From Nematopogon swammerdamellus (Eukaryota; Arthropoda; Insecta; Lepidoptera; Adelidae), in the NCBI GenBank assembly GCA_946902875.1, contig OX336351.1, forward strand, positions 3,221,761 through 3,285,760: 64,000 nucleotides of DNA. The letters run 5' to 3'. Positions 1 through 10,051 of the stretch are shown here, in pieces. Every line of letters begins with the position of its first letter. The first letter of the stretch is position 1. The translations under genes and the position numbers were made by a program. Under the pieces are notes generated by a model. The model had not been told where the DNA came from, did no database searches, and worked only from the letters and a program-made list of their open reading frames with translations.

Positions 1-2
1 CG

Positions 3-665
3 TAATTCCTCTGTCGCTGAAACTTTGCAGTGTGATAACGTAGGGTTTAAAATACACGTTTGACAAATTATCTAGGATTTTTTATATTTGGAAGTTAGGT
101 ATTTATACCTAAACATGAAAATCGCTTATAACTGCTGGTGAAAAATTGCTCCGCCCGAAATTTCTTCGGTATATGATATTATATATTAATAAGATTATAT
201 ATATAACATTATCTATGAAAATTTCGATTTAGAATAGGCAGAAATTTGAAAATACCTATTTTGTATCACAACTTCTTCAGAAAAATTGCTCTGTCAATTT
301 TTATTTTATTATATGTCTTAATTTATTTAAATATATCGCTTTTGACAATTATCTAGGAAATTTTCCTTATCGATCACACCTTTACAGATTTTCGGCAATA
401 ATTCGCTGTGAAAAATTGCTCCGTCCAAAATTCCTTCGGAATATGATATTATGTATTAATAAGAGTATATATATAACATTATCTAGGAAAATTTCGATTT
501 CGAACAGGCAGAAATTTGAAAATACCTATAAAAATTACTCTGTCAATTTTTATTTTTTTTGTATCTCCTAATTTCTTTAAATATATCGCTTTTCACAATT
601 ATCTAGGAAATTTTCCTTATCGATCACACCTTTACATATTTTTGGCAATAAACCAAGCACTGTGA
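3..665. repeat. Left long inverted repeat with internal tandem units
   Basis: This stretch is the reverse complement of 9477-10051 at high identity by eye; both outer ends share AATTCCTCTGTCGCTG. Inside, a block beginning AAAAATTGCTC recurs at about 141, 411 and 665 (spacing 270 and 254 bp), and the word ATTATCTAGGA recurs throughout. Long terminal inverted repeats built of sub-repeats are typical of foldback-like or large TIR DNA transposons. Only two bases lie outside in the window, so a target duplication cannot be tested on this side. It could also be an inverted segmental duplication. Confidence 0.75.
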
Positions 666-1205
666 AAAATTGCTTCGTCTGTTTTTATTAACTTATTAGA
701 CACAGAACATCAAAATATAATATAATTGTATATTATCCAATAAAATTTCTCCCTTAAACATAAACTTTCGAGTAGTTTCGAGTATCGCAATATAATAAAA
801 CAACGTTTAAAAAGCGCGCGCTCGCATTACACTGAACGCAAGGTGCGGGGGGCTGCGGGGAGTGGGGAAGAATAAGCGCGCCCGCCCGCGCGCCAGCAGC
901 TCATCGTCCCGCACCGCGACCGACGAGACGACACGCGAGCGTCGTCGATGCTCGCGGCTCGCTATTCCGCCCGCCATCTCTGTCGTCCCACTACAACGCC
1001 GTTCCGCCGCGCCGTCCTGCCGCCTATGGAACGAAAATGTAGGGCCTATATATATAGTATTAGGAACTTTTAAAATTTAACTTTCGTTCTGTAATTTAAT
1101 TTGTATGACAGTATGTCGAAACAACTTATTAAACATATTTCATACACGTACAGTCTGTATGTAAATAAAGTGTATACATTTTTGTAAAAAAACTATTTAA
1201 AAATT
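666..1205. other. Unassigned: AT-rich then a CpG-rich island
   Basis: No convincing gene is present. About 816-1040 is strikingly GC- and CpG-rich against an AT-rich background and can be read as an open frame (862-1080), but the translation is low-complexity Arg/Ser-rich and matches no family I know. The rest is AT-rich with short runs. Confidence 0.4.
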
Positions 1206-1348
1206 AAAAACCGCCTTCAAAAATGTATGAAATAAAAAAAATCGAGCCCTAGAGTTGAAGGCGGTCGGTTATTTTTGCTTGCTTTAGCACCGCCTTCAAC
1301 TCTAGGGTTCGATTTTTTTTATTTCATACATTTTTGAAGGCGGTTTTT
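1206..1348. repeat. Near-perfect 60-bp-arm inverted repeat
   Basis: Arms 1206-1265 and 1289-1348 are almost perfect reverse complements around a 23-base loop. The arm begins AAAAACCGCCTTCAAAAATG. The same arm occurs once, not inverted, at 21150-21225 within a longer dispersed repeat, so this locus is a head-to-head duplication of that repeat's end. Confidence 0.85.
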
Positions 1349-1389
1349 ATATTTTTTTTAATATTTTTTTATTTCAGTTCTTTTAGTAA

Positions 1390-1530
1390 TTTTTTGCTAT
1401 TAATGTACTCGGCGGAATCGCTCGGCCTTTGGCCTCGCGATTCCGCCTCGCTTTTCAATCCGATCTTGACGAAATTGAAATGGGACCACACGGGAAGCAC
1501 CAGCTTTCAAATAAAAAAAGAATCATCAAA
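1390..1530 (+). repeat. Dispersed repeat with a GC-rich hairpin
   Basis: A hairpin lies at 1411-1447: GGCGGAATCGC pairs with GCGATTCCGCC around a GGCC-TTT-GGCC core. It is followed by an AT-rich tail up to the LINE-A fragment. The GGCC-N3-GGCC core resembles the core of the 68-bp repeats elsewhere in the window. Function unknown. Confidence 0.45.
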
Positions 1531-3395
1531 ATCGGTTCACTTGGGGACGGAGTCGCGTGTGTCCGCCTGTAAGTATCTACAGGTCGCACTCAGGCGACGC
1601 GGGGACAGCTCGATTATTCGAGCACTTGAGTAGAGCGGCAGATGAAGTGCATGTAGTTTCCCTATATATATATATATCCGCGGATATGGTTCTGCTTGGT
1701 GATTTTAATGCCCATCACGAGAAGTGGCTGGGCTCCGGGAGAACTGACTTCGAGGGTAGAGCCGCCTACGACTTCGCCCTGACGAATGAACTGCCTCAAC
1801 TGGTAGACCAACCTACCAAAGTGCCAGACATGGACGGTCATGCACCCTCTGTGCTGGATCTTCTGCTGACAACGAACCCTGCTGGATACAAAGTCACAAT
1901 GAGCACTCCTCTTGGCTTTTCTGACCACTGTTTAGTGGGGTCCACGGTGCCATTTTTGCCTTCTCAGTCTCGTACTGGAGGAATGCGTCCAATTTGGCAC
2001 TACGTGTCAGCGGATTGGGACGGGATGCGAGAATACATCACATCCTACCCATGGAGAGAGCTATGCTTCAGTTCGGATGATCCGCCGGAATGCGCCAATG
2101 CCGTAGCCGAGGTGGTTCTGGGGGGGAATGGAGATGTTCATTCCCAGCGCCCTCGTGCGCCTCGGTGGTAAAAGCCAGGCCTGGTACAGCCGCGACTGTG
2201 CTGAAGCTGTCGCAGCTAATGGCGCAGCTTATCGTGCATGGTCGTGCGCTCGTGACAGACGCGATCCTAATGTATCCGAACTGAAGAAATAATACAACCG
2301 CCTCTCCAGATCCTGCAAGAGGGCTATCGCCAGGGCCAAATTCGAGCATATCGGCAGAGTTGGTGATAGGCTGAACCAGCACCCAACTGGGAGCCGTGAG
2401 TTTTGGTCTCTCGCCAAATCTGTCGTATCGAATTTCTACCGCTCCTCCCTTCCACCTCTACAGTGTCCTGGGGGCTCACTTGCCCACTCCGCAAAGGAGA
2501 AAGCCGACTTATTGGTGTCTCTCTTTGCAGAGAACTCCAACCTAGACGATGGGGGTGCCATCCCCCCATCCATAACTAGGTGTGAGAACTCCATGCCGGA
2601 AGTACAGTTCCGACAACGAACTGTGCGGGCTGAGCTTATCTCCCTAGACACCAGGAAGGCGATGGGCCGGATAGGATTCCTGCATTGGTGCTGAAACGGT
2701 GTGCTCCCGAGCTAGCTCCAGTGTTAACGCGCCTTTTCCGCCTCTCTTATTTCACTTACCGTCTGCCGGCTGCCTGGAAATCTGCATTTGTCCAAGCGGT
2801 CCCCAAAAAGGTTGACCGCTCAAACCGTTCGAACTACCGACCTATAGCGATTACCTCCGTACTCTGCAAGGTGATGGAGCGCATTATCAATGCCTAGCTC
2901 ATGGCGTACCCTAGAGACAAATAACATCAGCGATCGGCAATATGGCTTCCGGCCAAAATGATCCGCAGGTGATCTCCTAGCGTACGTCACTCACCTTTGG
3001 GAGGAATCGCTTGAAGGACATGGTGAATTCTTGGTAATTGGTCTCGATATTGCCAAGGCATTCGACAGGGTTTGGCACAAATCGTTTCTGGGCAAGCTTC
3101 CGTCGTACGGACTTCCTTCTGGCCTCTGCGACTGGGTCGCCGACTTCCTACATGGGCGTAGCATTCAGGTCCTAGTGGACGGTTGCTCGTCGGACGCCAT
3201 GTCAGTGAATGCCGGCGTACCGCAAGGATCTGTGTTGTCTTGTCACCAACACTGTTTCTTCTGCATATCAATGACATGCTGCCACTCGGCAACTTAAATT
3301 GTTATGCGGATGACAGTACAGCACATGGATCCTATACCAGTGACCCTTCAGTCAGACGGGATGTTGTGGATGAAGAGGCGAAGACTTGTGTCTGA
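1531..3395 (+). pseudogene. Degenerate LINE-A copy: endonuclease plus reverse transcriptase, truncated at both ends
   Basis: Three separated pieces are readable. The first (about 1557-2110) carries an APE-type endonuclease with LLGDFNAHHEKWLG and the SDHCLVG active-site motif. The second (about 2685-2897) has the RT finger motif NYRPIAITS. The third (3031-3297, continuing in another frame to 3395) has GLDIAKAFDRVWH, GVPQGSVLS and the catalytic YADD at 3303-3314. Several frameshifts and stops make it dead. It starts in mid-endonuclease and stops before the C-terminal domain that is present in the copy at 4507-8556. Known for the family: APE-type non-LTR retrotransposons of the Jockey/CR1 group nick target DNA and copy their RNA in place. 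The exact clade is uncertain. Confidence 0.85.
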
Positions 3396-3401
3396 TCTCA
3401 A

Positions 3402-4080
3402 ACAAACTCAAAATGCGGCCGCTGTACGCGACAGTCGTTCTCACCCCGTGGTGTTAGTGGGTGGACTGTAGTTGGGTGGGGGTGCGACTGTGCATGTGCA
3501 ATATCACGCCGTCACCGCAGCGGTACTTATATTCTGGGTTTGATAGTTTCATAAGGGGTGAAATAGGGTAAATAAGAGACGATTGGGACTTTTACAAGTT
3601 TCCCCGAGGCTGGTTTACGCGGCGGCGACGGGTGTCCTCTACTGTTATCTATCAGTCAGTTCAGTTCTTATTTTGCGCTTCGTGATAGGATTAGTTTGGC
3701 GTAGCGTCTGGCTGACTTCGGAAATTCGCTTAGGTGTCGGGCTCCGTCTGGATGGCGTCGGGGAACGCAGGGCAGTATCGGGCTCTGTCAGGATGGCGTC
3801 GGGGGACGTAGGGCAGTGTCGGGCTCCTTCCGAGCTGCGTCGGGATTCGTCGGACTGGCTTCGAGGCTCGCTTAGATGTCAGACCGCGTCTGGATGGCGT
3901 CAAGTGAACGCAGGGCAGTGTCGGACTCCTTCTGAGCAGCGTCGGGATTCGTCGGACTGGTTTCGGAGCTCGCTTAGATGTCGGACTGCGTCTGGGTGGC
4001 GTCGGGGAGAACGCAGGGCAGTGTCGGACTCCTTCTGAGCAGCGTCGGGATTCGTCGGACTAGCTTCGAGGTGTAGCGCA
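3402..4080 (+). repeat. GC-rich segment with about 103-bp imperfect tandem repeats
   Basis: The word CGCAGGGCAGT or a variant recurs at about 3764, 3806, 3907 and 4010, and GCGTCGGGATTCGTCGGACT recurs downstream of each later copy. Units are about 101-104 bp with one shortened unit. The block lies directly upstream of the open frame at 4085 and may be the 5' part of the same element, whose 3' end is at 8557-8738. Confidence 0.6.
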
Positions 4081-4084
4081 AAGT

Positions 4085-4507
4085 GTGTGGTGGTGTGGTG
4101 CCTCCTACCTGGATGTTGATGTCTCCGCCCGCAGCCGCACCTTCGATAGCTCAGTCCTTCAGGTGGTGGTCGTCGATCGGCACGGAAACGTCCCGTTGTC
4201 CGAGGATCTGCTGGGCCCAGCTACGCACACACTTCGGGAACTACACTCACTATACTTATACCGTATTAGGTCGCAACAAGCCCTCAGAACCCGCGCCGCG
4301 CTCGATCAGGGTGGATTTTATCTTTTCCAGAGCAAAATGTTTGAACAAAACCGCCCGCTCCCGCTTGTATTTTCGGACGTGTCAGATCACAACAGCCCGT
4401 CGCCTAGGCAACCGGACTCTTCTCCTTTCCGCCAGGAGGCGCTGTATGCTTCTTGCATGAAGACCGCTGCAGGTAGAGTCTTGAGGCGAAGAGAATGGAG
4501 GCACGTT
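4085..4507 (+). CDS. Unrecognised open frame, interrupted downstream by LINE-A
   Basis: The open frame begins MWWCGASYLDVDVS and reads about 140 residues up to the LINE-A insertion point. If the LINE and one copy of its target duplication are removed, the frame ends at once (His-Val-stop) in 8561-8569 and is followed by an A-rich tail with a pentanucleotide repeat. That suggests a short protein, or the 3' end of a retroelement. I do not recognise a domain. A second frame (4083-4460) is also open, so chance is a real alternative. Confidence 0.3.
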
Positions 4508-4559
4508 TTTTTTTTATTGAAAGCGCGACATATGGCGCCGAGCCACCCATAAGGTGTCT

Positions 4560-5787
4560 CACGACGCCCATGGACATTCGGTCGTATGCGGGGGTTGCGA
4601 ATGCCATGCCGGCCTGACAGGTGCCCATTCACGCCCCTCTTGAAGGACCCGAGACTGTGCTTGGGGGGAAATATATGAGCAGGGAGAGCTTTCCAGAGTT
4701 TACCGGTTCTGTAGAGGAATGATCTGCAGAATCGATTAGTACGCATTCGCGGTAAGTCCAGCGTATAGGGATGCAATCCCTGCCCAGTGCGTGTGGTGCG
4801 GAGATGGAAAGGGGACGGCGGGATTGCGTTAAACAGCTCCTCCGAGTACTCCCCATGGAATAAGCGATAGAACACACTTAGGGAGCCGACATCCCTACGG
4901 TGTTGCAGTGGTTCTAGATCGCGGGACACTTCGGGGTCACCCACTAGTCGCACGGCTCGACGCTGGATCGAGTCCAGAGGCGCAAGCTGGTATTTGGCAG
5001 AGCCATCCCACAGGTGCGAGCAGTACTCCAAGCAGGACCTGATCTACGATTTATACAAAAGCAGCCTTTGGTCCGGCGTGAAGTACCGTCGCACCTTATT
5101 GAGTACGCCCAGCTTTTTAGAAGCCAGCTTGGCCTTCCCCTCGATGTGGCGACGAAAGTTCAAGTCGTTCGACAGTTCGACTCCGAGGACCCCGAGGTGT
5201 TCGCTTAATTTAAGCGACGTGCCTTGGAATGAAGGAGCCGGTGTGAACGCCGCTCTCTTCACACTGAACGCGCAAACTTGTGTCTTGGAAGCGTTGAACT
5301 CGACCAAATTACTACGGCCCCATTCGGAAATAGAGCCGAGTGTGTGTTCGAGCTCAGACACAAGTCTTCGCCTCTTCTCATCCACAATATCCCGACTGGC
5401 TGAAGGGTGACTGGTGTAGGATCCGTGTGCCGTACTGTCATCCGCATAACAATGTATGTTGCCCAGAGACAGCATATCATTGATATGCAGAAGAAACAGC
5501 GTGGGTGACAACACAGATCCTTGTGGTACGCCGGCGTTCACTGACATGGCGTCCGACGAGCAACCGTCCACTAGGACCTGAATGCTACGCCCATGTAGGA
5601 AGTCGGCGACCCAGTCACAGAGGCCAGAAGGAAGTCCGTAAGCCGGCAATTTGCCCAAGAGCGACTTGTGCCAAACCCGATCAAATGCCTTGGCAATATC
5701 AAGGCCAATTGCCAAGGATTCACCATGACCTTCAAGCGATTCCCCCCAAAGGTGAGTGACGTACGCTAGGAGATCACCAGCAGATTC
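4560..5787 (-). pseudogene. LINE-A reverse transcriptase palm, thumb and C-terminal domain
   Basis: The minus strand reads GLDIAKAFDRVWHKSLLGKL, GVPQGSVLSPTLFLLHIND and the catalytic YADD (5437-5448), then a thumb and a C-terminal domain with YCSHLWDGSAKYQLAPLD and RTNRFCRSFLYRTGKLW. A single in-frame TAG at about 5042-5044 splits the frame; the aligned codon in the nested copy at 6938-7542 is sense. Otherwise this part is open, so the copy is fairly young. Confidence 0.85.
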
Positions 5788-6131
5788 GCTATTGAATGTT
5801 AAGCAACGCTGGGCGCGGTCAGTACTTGGATGGGTGACCGCTGACCGTTGGAGGCTGACCGAGGTTCGGATTCCTCGTAAAACTGTAGGTCCCTTTCCTC
5901 CTAATCTTACTTGGTGGTAAGGTTTAACCCGCCCGGGTTGGTACCACCGCACTGAATGAAACGTCGGTCAAAACGGCTATGTAAATAGTTTGTGTTTTCC
6001 GACCAGTTCAGTGTAGCCGGCACGATCAAAGGGGGAAGCACTGACATGGCACCTAGTTCACCCGGTGTTATGGGCTGACATCACGGACGTTGTGGGTGAT
6101 GTAGCCAATCGTGTCAGTTTCCATAAAAAAA
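5788..6131 (+). mobile_element. SINE with 5S-rRNA-derived head, 5'-truncated, inside LINE-A
   Basis: It begins within the 5S-like segment (GTTAAGCAACGCTGGGCGCG, TCAGTACTTGGATGGGTGAC), continues through a tRNA-like B-box (GGTTCGGATTCC) and the shared SINE body, and ends in TTTCCAT plus a run of A. It is nearly identical to 49372-49725. It interrupts LINE-A at the RT motif RQYGFRP; the other LINE-A copy (2938-2970) shows the undisturbed site. Confidence 0.9.
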
Positions 6132-6936
6132 AATCGTTTTGGCCGGAAGCCGTATTGCCGATCGCTGATGAGGTCATTCGTCTCCAGGTACTTCATGAGC
6201 TGCGTATTGATAATGCGCTCCATCACCTTACAGAGAAGGGAGGTAATCGCTATAGGTCGGTAGTTTGACGGGTTTGAGCGGTCACCCTTTTTAGGGACCG
6301 CTTGCACAAACGCAGATTTCCAGGCCGCCGGCACACGGCCATTGGAGTAGGAGAGACGGAATAGGCGCGTCAGCACTGGGACCAGCTCGGGAGTACACCT
6401 TTTCAACACTAATGCAGGAATCCTATCCGGCCCACTCGCCTTCCTGACGTCTAGGGAGAGAAGCTCCGCCCGTACAGTCCGTTGTCGAAACTGCACTTCC
6501 GGCATGGAGTTCTCGCACCTAGGTATGGATGGGGGAGTGGCACCCCCATCGTCCAGGTTGGAGTTCCCCGCAAAGAGAGATCGCCCGAACTGAAGCAGAT
6601 CTCTCTCCAAGGGTAGGATGCGAAGTGTTCTCGCATCCCATCCCAATCTGCTGACGCGTAGTGCAAAATTCGACGCGTTCCTCCATTACGGGACTGAGGA
6701 GGCGAAGATGGCACCGTGGATCCCACTAAACAATGATCAGAGGAACCCAGCGGGGCTCTTACTGCGACCTTATATCCAGTGGGGTTCGTTGTCAGCAGAA
6801 GATCCAGCAGAGAGGGTTCATGACCGTCTATCTCTGGCAGCCTGGTGGGCTGGTCTACCAGATGAGACAGGTCATGCGTCAGAGCGAAGTCGTAGGCGGC
6901 TCTCCCCGCAAAGTCAGTTCTCCTGGAGCCTAGCCA
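6132..6936 (-). pseudogene. LINE-A endonuclease C-half and reverse transcriptase fingers
   Basis: From 6936 downwards the minus strand encodes the rest of the endonuclease (DFALTHDLSHLVDQPTRLP, SDHCLVGS, then WDGMREHFASYPW). After a frame change the RT N-terminal region follows, with NYRPIAITSLLCKVMERIIN and SDRQYGFRP. The reading stops at 6132, where the SINE is inserted; the RT continues beyond it at 5787. Confidence 0.8.
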
Positions 6937-6937
6937 T

Positions 6938-7542
6938 TTTTTTTTATCGATAGCGCGACTTGTGGCATCGTTACACCTACAACTAGGTGTCTAACTATGC
7001 CCATGGACATTCTGTGATGCACGGGGATTGCGAATGTCATGCCGGCCTGACAGGAGCCTTTTCACGCCCCTTTTGAAAAACCCTAGGCTGTACTTGGGAG
7101 GAAATAGATGGGCAGGGAGTGCGTTCCACATTTTCCCGGTTCTGTGAATAAAAGACCTACAGAACCGGTTGGTGCGCATGCGTGGTAGGTCGATTGAATA
7201 GGGGTGCATCCCCTGCCCAGTACGCGTAGTGCGGAGGTGGAATGGGGACGACGGAATCGCGTTAAACAGCTCCTCCGAACACTCCCCATGAAATAAACGA
7301 TAGAACACACTCAGGGAGCCGACGTCCCTACGGAGTTGCAGTGGTTCTAAGTCGCGGGACACCACGGGGTCACCCACCAGTCGCACGGCACGACGCTGGA
7401 TTGAGTCTAGCGGCGCAAGCTGGTATTTAGCTGAGCCATCCCACAAGTGCGAGCAGTACTCCAAGCAGGACCTAACCTGTGTTTTGTACAACGTCAGTTT
7501 TTGGCCCGGCGTGAAGTACCGTCGCACCTTGTTCAGTACACC
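6938..7542 (-). mobile_element. 5'-truncated LINE-A inserted into LINE-A
   Basis: Poly-T at 6937-6945 marks the 3' end. The bases AGCCAT occur on both sides (6932-6937 and 7544-7549), consistent with a short target duplication. The insert encodes only the C-terminal part, from VLNKVRRYFTPGQ onward, through RTNRFCRSFIHRTGKMWN to NVHGHS and a stop. The empty site is visible in the copy at 1531-3395, where the endonuclease reads HHEKWLGS. Confidence 0.85.
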
Positions 7543-7800
7543 CAGCCATGCCTCGTGATGGGCATTGAAGTCTCCAAGAAGAACCAAATCCGCGGTAGGG
7601 AACCGCTCTTGGACTTTGTCTGCCGCTCCACTCAGGTACTCAAATAACCGAGCTGTCTCTGCATCACCAGAGTGCGACCTGTACAGACAGGCGTACACCC
7701 GCGAGACCGTTCCCAGATCCTCGTGGACCCAAAGTACTGATAGCTCGGAGTCCTCAAGGCAGCGCAGGCGACGACAGCAAATATCTGCCCTGACAAACAA
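6991..7800 (-). pseudogene. Chance in-frame fusion: endonuclease start joined to LINE-A C-terminus
   Basis: The nested insertion joins DFNAHHEAWLG of the outer copy to VLNKVRRYFTPGQ of the inner copy without a frame break. The result is a 269-residue open frame holding half an endonuclease and the post-RT domain, with no polymerase. It is a by-product of insertion, not a conserved gene. Confidence 0.7.
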
Positions 7801-8003
7801 GCAAACCCCGGCTCGCGACCGGAAGGCTTCTTCCAGGGTGTAGTCGGGGTAGTGCAGGTCGATATATTTGTGATTCCGTCAGGAAAAGCAAGGCCGGCTT
7901 CTTCGTCTCCAGGTGGTGATGGACGGCATTCAAATTGGTATGCAACCCCCGCACGTTGGTCGAGTCAACGCTAAATAGTGGTGTAAGGGTGTGCACCGCT
8001 GAT
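7543..8003 (-). pseudogene. LINE-A endonuclease domain, N-terminal half
   Basis: The minus strand reads VDSTNVRGLHTNLNAVHHHL and LLFLTES, then after a frameshift LFVRADICCRRLRCLED and VLLGDFNAHHEAWLG. This is the start of the apurinic-endonuclease-like domain, which nicks target DNA. It is separated from its second half (6640-6936) by the inserted LINE-A at 6938-7542. One frameshift lies near 7800-7850. Confidence 0.8.
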
Positions 8004-8556
8004 TGAACCTTTTTTTCGCTGCCATGATTTTTGTAAGAGGGAGGGAAAGAGCATGAAAGGGTGGCTGTGGTGATTCACGGGCAAAGCGTGGACCCTAGCT
8101 TCATCGCTTACTACTCAGGTTAGTGTTGCGCCGACACGGAAGACGGAAAGGCCCCCGGTCCCCCCCGGAAGTGGCCGCCGGAACCCCTACTCCGGTCACC
8201 AACCGGCACGACGGACCACTCCGGGATTATGCGCCGGTTGACCGGGGCAGCCTCTCGCGTTGGTTAGACGCGATTGGGCTCCTGTACTACCCGGCGGGCG
8301 GCCAGCGGAATAACCGTTTAACCGGGTCTCCCTGTCAACCGTGTCGATGCGTCACCTCTGAACAGCGAATCCGCGTCGGGCTCACTGGCCTACTCCTCAC
8401 CACAGCCAACCCCACCTGCTACTGGGTCCCCGGGAAGTACACCGGAACACAGCGAACTGTTATGCCGGTGTAATTGTTTCTCCCGGGGTGTGGTGGCGAA
8501 CCCAGCCGATCCGAAGATCTCCCACACGCTGATTGCTGTTCATTTGGCACCACCGA

Positions 8557-8738
8557 GGAGGCACGTGTGACTTTTATATTGGATTTCTATTATTAATAAT
8601 TTTAATTTTAATAGAATTCATTTATTATGCTTCATATTATTTTCTATTCTAAATAGAAACATTTTAAAATGTGTGAATGTTACTTTGTGACTTGTATATG
8701 TTATACAAATAAATATTCTATTCTATTCTATTCTATCT
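8557..8738 (+). repeat. 3' end of an interrupted retroelement with (TTCTA)n tail
   Basis: After the second target-duplication copy the sequence is AT-rich, has AATAAA at about 8708 and ends in four to five TTCTA units. This looks like the 3' UTR and tail of a plus-strand retroelement whose upstream part is 3402-4506, split by LINE-A. Confidence 0.5.
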
Positions 8739-9034
8739 TCAATGGTTACGTTAGGCGGCGCGGCGTAGGCACCTGCTTGGACGACGACGTCGAACTACAC
8801 TCTGACGATATGTCGCGATCACTAAGTAGTAGGTACATTGAACCACGTCGAAAACAGCAATTTACTTTACTTCGCGGTCGTGAACTGACACATTCGTCGC
8901 GGTAGTGAACTGAACTGAACTTATTTATTATTAGGCGTTCTGTTTCATAGAACGTAGACATGTTTGATTTTATTTTTAGAAAAAGAACTCTTATTTCCAA
9001 TGAAATAAGACTCACTATAGGTCCCCAAAGGCAA
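8739..9034. other. Unassigned intergenic stretch
   Basis: A CpG-containing segment (8745-8900) is followed by AT-rich DNA. Reading frames on both strands are short and match nothing recognisable. Confidence 0.3.
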
Positions 9035-9180
9035 ACCAACCACATAAATTGATTCCATTTTTGCAATATACCGTTTGTTTTTATTATAAATGCCAAAAAG
9101 AACCACATAAATTGGTTCCACTTTGCGATATACAGTTTGTTTTTATTATATAATGCCAAAAAGAACCAGATATCTTGGCT
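9035..9180 (+). repeat. About 63-bp tandem repeat, 2.3 copies
   Basis: ACCACATAAATTG recurs about 63 bp apart (near 9039 and 9102), and a third, diverged unit starts near 9165. Each unit contains GTTTGTTTTTATTATA. It lies just inside the right long inverted repeat. Confidence 0.6.
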
Positions 9181-9476
9181 CTGTTTTGATAAATACTTTT
9201 AGCGTACTTCATTAAAAACAAAAAAGTCCATCTCGCTTGGATCTTTTACGCAAAAAAAATCTGACCAGTTAGCTAGTACCAAGTAGCATGAGTCTTTTCT
9301 GGTGTTGCGATATACCTCAATTTGGAGGATGGTTCTTAGACGAATGTGTAGAAACCTATTAGTATCATACCAAGTAGCCTGCCTGGGTCTTTTCTGCAAA
9401 AAATAGAGGGGTGATTAGCTCTCGATTGGTATATTTAACTCATTTTTAACCAATTTGTGGGTTGGTGCCTTTTGGC
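9181..9476. other. AT-rich spacer, no gene seen
   Basis: Only a small internal duplication is visible: CCAAGTAGC with a nearby TCTTTTCTG appears near 9279 and 9370. No coding signal. Confidence 0.3.
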
Positions 9477-10051
9477 ATTTATATGGTCAATTTTTCTGAA
9501 GAATTTGTGATACAAAATAGGTATTTTCAATTTCTGCCTATTCGAAATCGAAATTTTCCTAGATAATGTTGTATGTATACTCTTATTAATATATAATATC
9601 ATATTCCGAAAGAATTTCGGACGGAGCAATTTTTCACAGCGAATTATTGCCGAAAATCTGTAAAGGTGTGATCGATATGGAAAATTTCCTAGATAATTGT
9701 CAAAACCGATATATTTAAATAAATTAAGACATATAAAAAAATTAAAATTGACAGAGCAATTTTTCTGAAGAAGTTGTGATACAAAATAGATATTTTTAAA
9801 TTTCTGCCTATTCGAAATCGAAATTTTCCTAGATAATGTTAATATATACTCTTATTAATATATAATATCATATACCGAAGGAATTTCGGACGGAGCAATT
9901 TTTCATCAGCAGTTATAAGCGATTTTCATTTTTAGGCATTCATTCATTTTAATACCTAACTTCCAAACATCAAAAATCCTAGATAATTTGTCAAACGTAT
10001 ATTTTAAACCCTACTCTATCACACTGCAAAGTTTCAGCGACAGAGGAATTA
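9477..10051. repeat. Right long inverted repeat
   Basis: This is the reverse complement of the left end of the window. The outer part (9915-10051) matches 3-140. The inner part matches the sub-repeat units, including two AGCAATTTTTC blocks (about 9626 and 9894). Similarity stops at 10051, where GAATTAGTCC leaves the repeat. Confidence 0.75.

Larger units (their letters stand above)
4507..8556 (-). mobile_element. Full-length LINE-A, minus strand, with two nested insertions
   Basis: The element is bounded by a 10-bp target duplication GGAGGCACGT (4497-4506 and 8557-8566; the last T merges with the poly-T). Its 3' end is the poly-T run at 4506-4515, the complement of a poly-A tail. The 5' end lies at 8556 and is followed by a GC-rich leader of about 430 bp (8125-8556). 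Endonuclease, reverse transcriptase and C-terminal domains follow in order towards 4507. The copy is interrupted by a SINE (5788-6131) and by a younger LINE-A (6938-7542). Without these it is about 3.1 kb, so it lacks a recognisable long ORF1. Confidence 0.85.

Noticed and set aside
862..1080. Arg/Ser-rich frame in the CpG island
   Set aside because: Low complexity, no domain, overlapping open frames; composition explains it.
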